DNA of 35,958 bases from Smithellaceae bacterium (lineage in GTDB: Bacteria; Desulfobacterota; Syntrophia; Syntrophales; Smithellaceae). Where the stretch lies: the NCBI GenBank assembly GCA_028693285.1, contig JAQUVQ010000028.1, positions 1 to 35,958 on the forward strand, given 5' to 3'. The notes beneath the pieces were generated by a model, which worked only from the letters and a program-made list of their open reading frames with translations, made no database searches and was not told the origin of the DNA. The translations under genes and the position numbers were made by a program. Positions 33,502 through 35,958 of this stretch are shown piece after piece; positions within the stretch are counted from its first letter, which is position 1, and each line of letters starts with the position of its first letter.

Positions 33502-35727
33502 ATGAGACCAAATAAGAACAAGCGGGCAGAATCAAACTGTTCGATCGCCGTGATTCTTTTGCTGTTTTTTTTCGTGGCAGCCTCACCCCTATGCGCGGAA
33601 GATCCTGAAACACCGGGAGAATGGATCAAAACCTCTTTTGATGCCTGGAAGATCAACGGAAGCAATACCCTCAGAGTGGATTATTATGGAAATTCGGGAG
33701 ATGAAACCCAGGCCACTTACCCCTTCACCGGGTTGAGATCCTACGACGAGCTCAATCTCAACTTCAGCAAATCGGTCAGCAAATACGACACCTGGCGGGG
33801 CGAAATTACCGGCGTGCTCAACAACTCGCCTTACCGGAGCAACTACTACGGAATTGTTCCCGAGCGACTGAATCTGACCAAAACCAAGGGTGACAGTCTC
33901 ATCCCCCTGCGTCTGGAAATGGGGGACATTTTCTCTTATTACACGTACCGTACCTTACAGAGCTCCCTGAAGGGAGTGCAGCTTGATCTTCAGCCATTCC
34001 AAAACTCCGGCAGCAGACATTCTTTCATCATCACCTCAGGCGCTCGGCAATCTTCCTGGCGCAATTTCCACCTTCAGGACAGCTACTTTAACGGCGCTTC
34101 GTATATGATAGACAACGCAAAATTCGGCAAATTCAGCTTAAACGCCGTTCAAAACAGCAGGCAGGCTGATGAACAACAAGCCTCTCTGAGCCGTTCGCAG
34201 TTGATTTATAGCGCCGCCGGAAATGCAATTGTGAAAGCCGTCAATCAAAAACTGCTTCTGGAAGGCGAGTTGTCCAGGTTCACCGGGGATCACGATGGCT
34301 GGGACGGGCCGGAAAGCGGACAGAAACAAAGTGACAATGGATTGTTTTTTCAAGGTTCCGGTTCGAGCAACTGGCCACTGACGTATCGGGTCCGCTATGA
34401 GTCTTACGGCCGGGATTACCGACCCTCGGCAGCTTCAGTTTCTCCGGCGACAAAAAATGCGGAAGGACACCTGGGCTGGCGTTTGCCCAAGGGTTATCAG
34501 ATGAGGGCCCGCGCCCAGAAGACCACCAGCAACTACGAAATGAATAACCCGACGGACACGATTGTTTACGGCTTCAACTTAAACGGCCCGCTGGGATCTC
34601 TGGACGCTTTCGGACAGGACATTAGCAGTGATGACAAAGCCACCGACCGGATCACCGGCACAGTGAGCGCCAACATTAATATTCCAGCCATCATCGGATG
34701 GAAAAGCCGGCTCGGCTGCCAGATTCAGGACCTTTCCGACCGCATTGCGGGAGGCGTCGACGTCAAAACCCGTCAAATCAGTTTCAGCGCGGACCGCTCT
34801 GTGCATTTCGGCAGTTTCTCCGGCTCCGTCACCCCCGGCATTCTCTATCGCCAAACAGAAAGCCCGACCGCCAAAACGGATGAACTCCTTCCGACGCTGA
34901 TTGTGGGGTTAAAAAGCGGCCCCCACAGCCTGGACTACAACCTTTCCTGGTCGGACCTGCAGCGGCCTTACGATGGAGGCGTCGATGTGGGAACAGTCAA
35001 CCAGGGCTTCAATTATCGATACACCACGGAACGCTCCGTTCTGGGAGTGGAGATCCTTTACGGCCAGAGAGATCCGGATCCCGGGCAGAAGACGGGCAGC
35101 TACAAATTGGGCGCCTACTGGACCTTTTATTTCGACAAACCTGCCAAAACCACCACGGGAAGGAAACCAAAACCAGAGGAGCAAGCGCTTGTGCAAGACA
35201 GTGAAAGCGCCATTCCCGCTCTGTTCAATGTAGATATAGCCGCACTGATCCCCGGCATGAAAATCGAAAAAGCCGTTGAACTGCTTAAGGCGAAAGGCAT
35301 TGTAAACCCCGTCCGCGATGATGTTTATCTGACCTATGAAACCAGAGTCCTGGAAGAAATTGAACAGCGTCAGCGCCTTGTCCTCATCCAGGAAAATAAA
35401 ATCCTGAAAAAAGCTCTCGTCATTATTGATTTTGGCGCCATCGACCGTCCAGAGGACATGCTCCAGACCTATCAGCTGGTTCAATCCATCCTGCTTGACA
35501 AATACGGCAACCCGACCAGCGTAACCAGCCGCGGCGAGCTCACACAAACCTTTTTTCAAGATGTCCGCGATGGAAAGTTTGTCCGCTCAAACGATTGGGA
35601 AAGGCCCGGCGGAAAACTCCGCTTCTGCATTCCCAAGCGTCTGGACGGAATGGTGCGTTTGAGCATCGAGTTTGCGGTTAGTTTTCCTCCCCCGGCAGAG
35701 ATGTGGGATGACGCAACCTTCCGTTAG
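33502..35727 (+). CDS. Probable outer-membrane beta-barrel with C-terminal periplasmic extension (operon gene 6)
   Basis: A 741-residue protein with a signal peptide (IAVILLLFFFVAASPLCA). Residues about 35-550 show many alternating, aromatic-edged strands (NTLRVDYYGN, YDELNLNFSKSVSKY, TYRVRYESYGRDYR, HSLDYNLSWSD, TGSYKLGAYWTFYF) with Gly/Asn/Ser turns, as in outer-membrane barrels of 16 or more strands. After a Lys/Pro linker (TTGRKPKPEEQ) comes a soluble domain of about 170 residues, starting LIPGMKIEKAVELLKAKGI and ending near the C-terminus with DDATFR. This is not the terminal aromatic of a standard barrel. The ATG at 33502 was preferred because GGAGGGAG lies just ahead; the ATG at 33472 overlaps gene 5 but lacks a ribosome site. 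It could be an exporter, anchor or receptor for the other operon products. No homologue is recognised. Confidence 0.72.
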   Translation: MRPNKNKRAESNCSIAVILLLFFFVAASPLCAEDPETPGEWIKTSFDAWKINGSNTLRVDYYGNSGDETQATYPFTGLRSYDELNLNFSKSVSKYDTWRGEITGVLNNSPYRSNYYGIVPERLNLTKTKGDSLIPLRLEMGDIFSYYTYRTLQSSLKGVQLDLQPFQNSGSRHSFIITSGARQSSWRNFHLQDSYFNGASYMIDNAKFGKFSLNAVQNSRQADEQQASLSRSQLIYSAAGNAIVKAVNQKLLLEGELSRFTGDHDGWDGPESGQKQSDNGLFFQGSGSSNWPLTYRVRYESYGRDYRPSAASVSPATKNAEGHLGWRLPKGYQMRARAQKTTSNYEMNNPTDTIVYGFNLNGPLGSLDAFGQDISSDDKATDRITGTVSANINIPAIIGWKSRLGCQIQDLSDRIAGGVDVKTRQISFSADRSVHFGSFSGSVTPGILYRQTESPTAKTDELLPTLIVGLKSGPHSLDYNLSWSDLQRPYDGGVDVGTVNQGFNYRYTTERSVLGVEILYGQRDPDPGQKTGSYKLGAYWTFYFDKPAKTTTGRKPKPEEQALVQDSESAIPALFNVDIAALIPGMKIEKAVELLKAKGIVNPVRDDVYLTYETRVLEEIEQRQRLVLIQENKILKKALVIIDFGAIDRPEDMLQTYQLVQSILLDKYGNPTSVTSRGELTQTFFQDVRDGKFVRSNDWERPGGKLRFCIPKRLDGMVRLSIEFAVSFPPPAEMWDDATFR

Positions 35728-35797
35728 TCATACAAGCGACAACGATTCCATCAAAAGCTCTGTGCGCCTGGGCTGTTGTCCTTCCATTTGACTAAAA

Positions 35798-35823
35798 GAT
35801 TCTTTTCCGTTATTGAAAGAATC
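35798..35823 (+). terminator. Weak hairpin after the exported-protein operon
   Basis: GATTCTTT (35798-35805) and AAAGAATC (35816-35823) form an 8-bp A+T-rich stem with a 10-nt loop, 70 bp after the last stop. Only CTTATT follows, so termination would be weak. The rest of 35728-35958 is A+T-rich, and I see no gene in it. Confidence 0.35.
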
Positions 35824-35958
35824 CTTATTGCAAATCACTACTGTCCCAACGTTTTCGTAAAGAGATGAAGTAAGTTATAGAAAACAATGCGAATAATCAA
35901 TAAAAAGTTATTTATCGATTTGAAATATTTTTCTTCGGGATGCCATAGTCTCGCATTA

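Overview
The window looks like the chromosome of an anaerobic deltaproteobacterium (Desulfobacterota), most likely close to Syntrophales/Syntrophaceae. This is inferred from protein style and gene order only: a flavodiiron protein, separate glyQ and glyS, an archaeal/alphaproteobacterial-type SerC, and the order zapA-6S RNA-rny-ymdB-tyrS. No rRNA or phylogenetic marker was searched. The conserved part (about 1-25,300) is GC-rich and tightly packed. The right end (25,600-35,730) is visibly richer in A+T and carries genes I cannot name.

Left to right: (1) On the minus strand, a YqhD-like iron alcohol dehydrogenase leads into a truncated Kef-type cation/proton antiporter. (2) On the plus strand come glyQ-glyS and then an orphan GAF-fused type II/IV secretion ATPase. 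It ends at a terminator shared with a convergent cupin-flavodiiron pair. (3) A divergent control region with a 16-bp Crp/Fnr-like palindrome and two leader hairpins precedes serC-serA-purA. (4) A tRNA-Lys(UUU) lies directly in front of a second phosphoglycerate dehydrogenase, with no terminator between them. (5) A PaaI-type thioesterase follows a leader with mutually exclusive hairpins. (6) On the minus strand lies an AbiEii-type toxin/antitoxin pair whose toxin is frameshifted. (7) A minus-strand growth cluster follows: a ZapB-like coiled coil, zapA, a very probable 6S RNA, rny, ymdB and tyrS. (8) Next, also minus, are dusB, a stand-alone UDP-GlcNAc pyrophosphorylase-like protein and two tandem CNNM/CBS/CorC membrane proteins.

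From 25,486 a near-consensus promoter (TTGACA-17-TATAAG) starts six co-directional genes that overlap by 4 bp or lie 10-26 bp apart. Every product has an export signal. They are two small exported proteins, a 960-residue protein with coiled-coil stretches and a region carrying all the landmarks of an active protein-kinase-like fold, a 975-residue Cys-rich protein with a repeated Ig-like motif, a 255-residue exported protein, and a probable outer-membrane beta-barrel with a C-terminal extension. I recognise no described system here. It is the best candidate for something new: an envelope or secretion machine built around an exported kinase-like protein.

Smaller themes recur. Degenerate 7-bp periodic repeats fill three intergenic gaps, and one supplies the stop codon of the pyrophosphorylase gene. 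Several promoters share TTGAC(A/C)-17 bp with a GCTAG extended -10.
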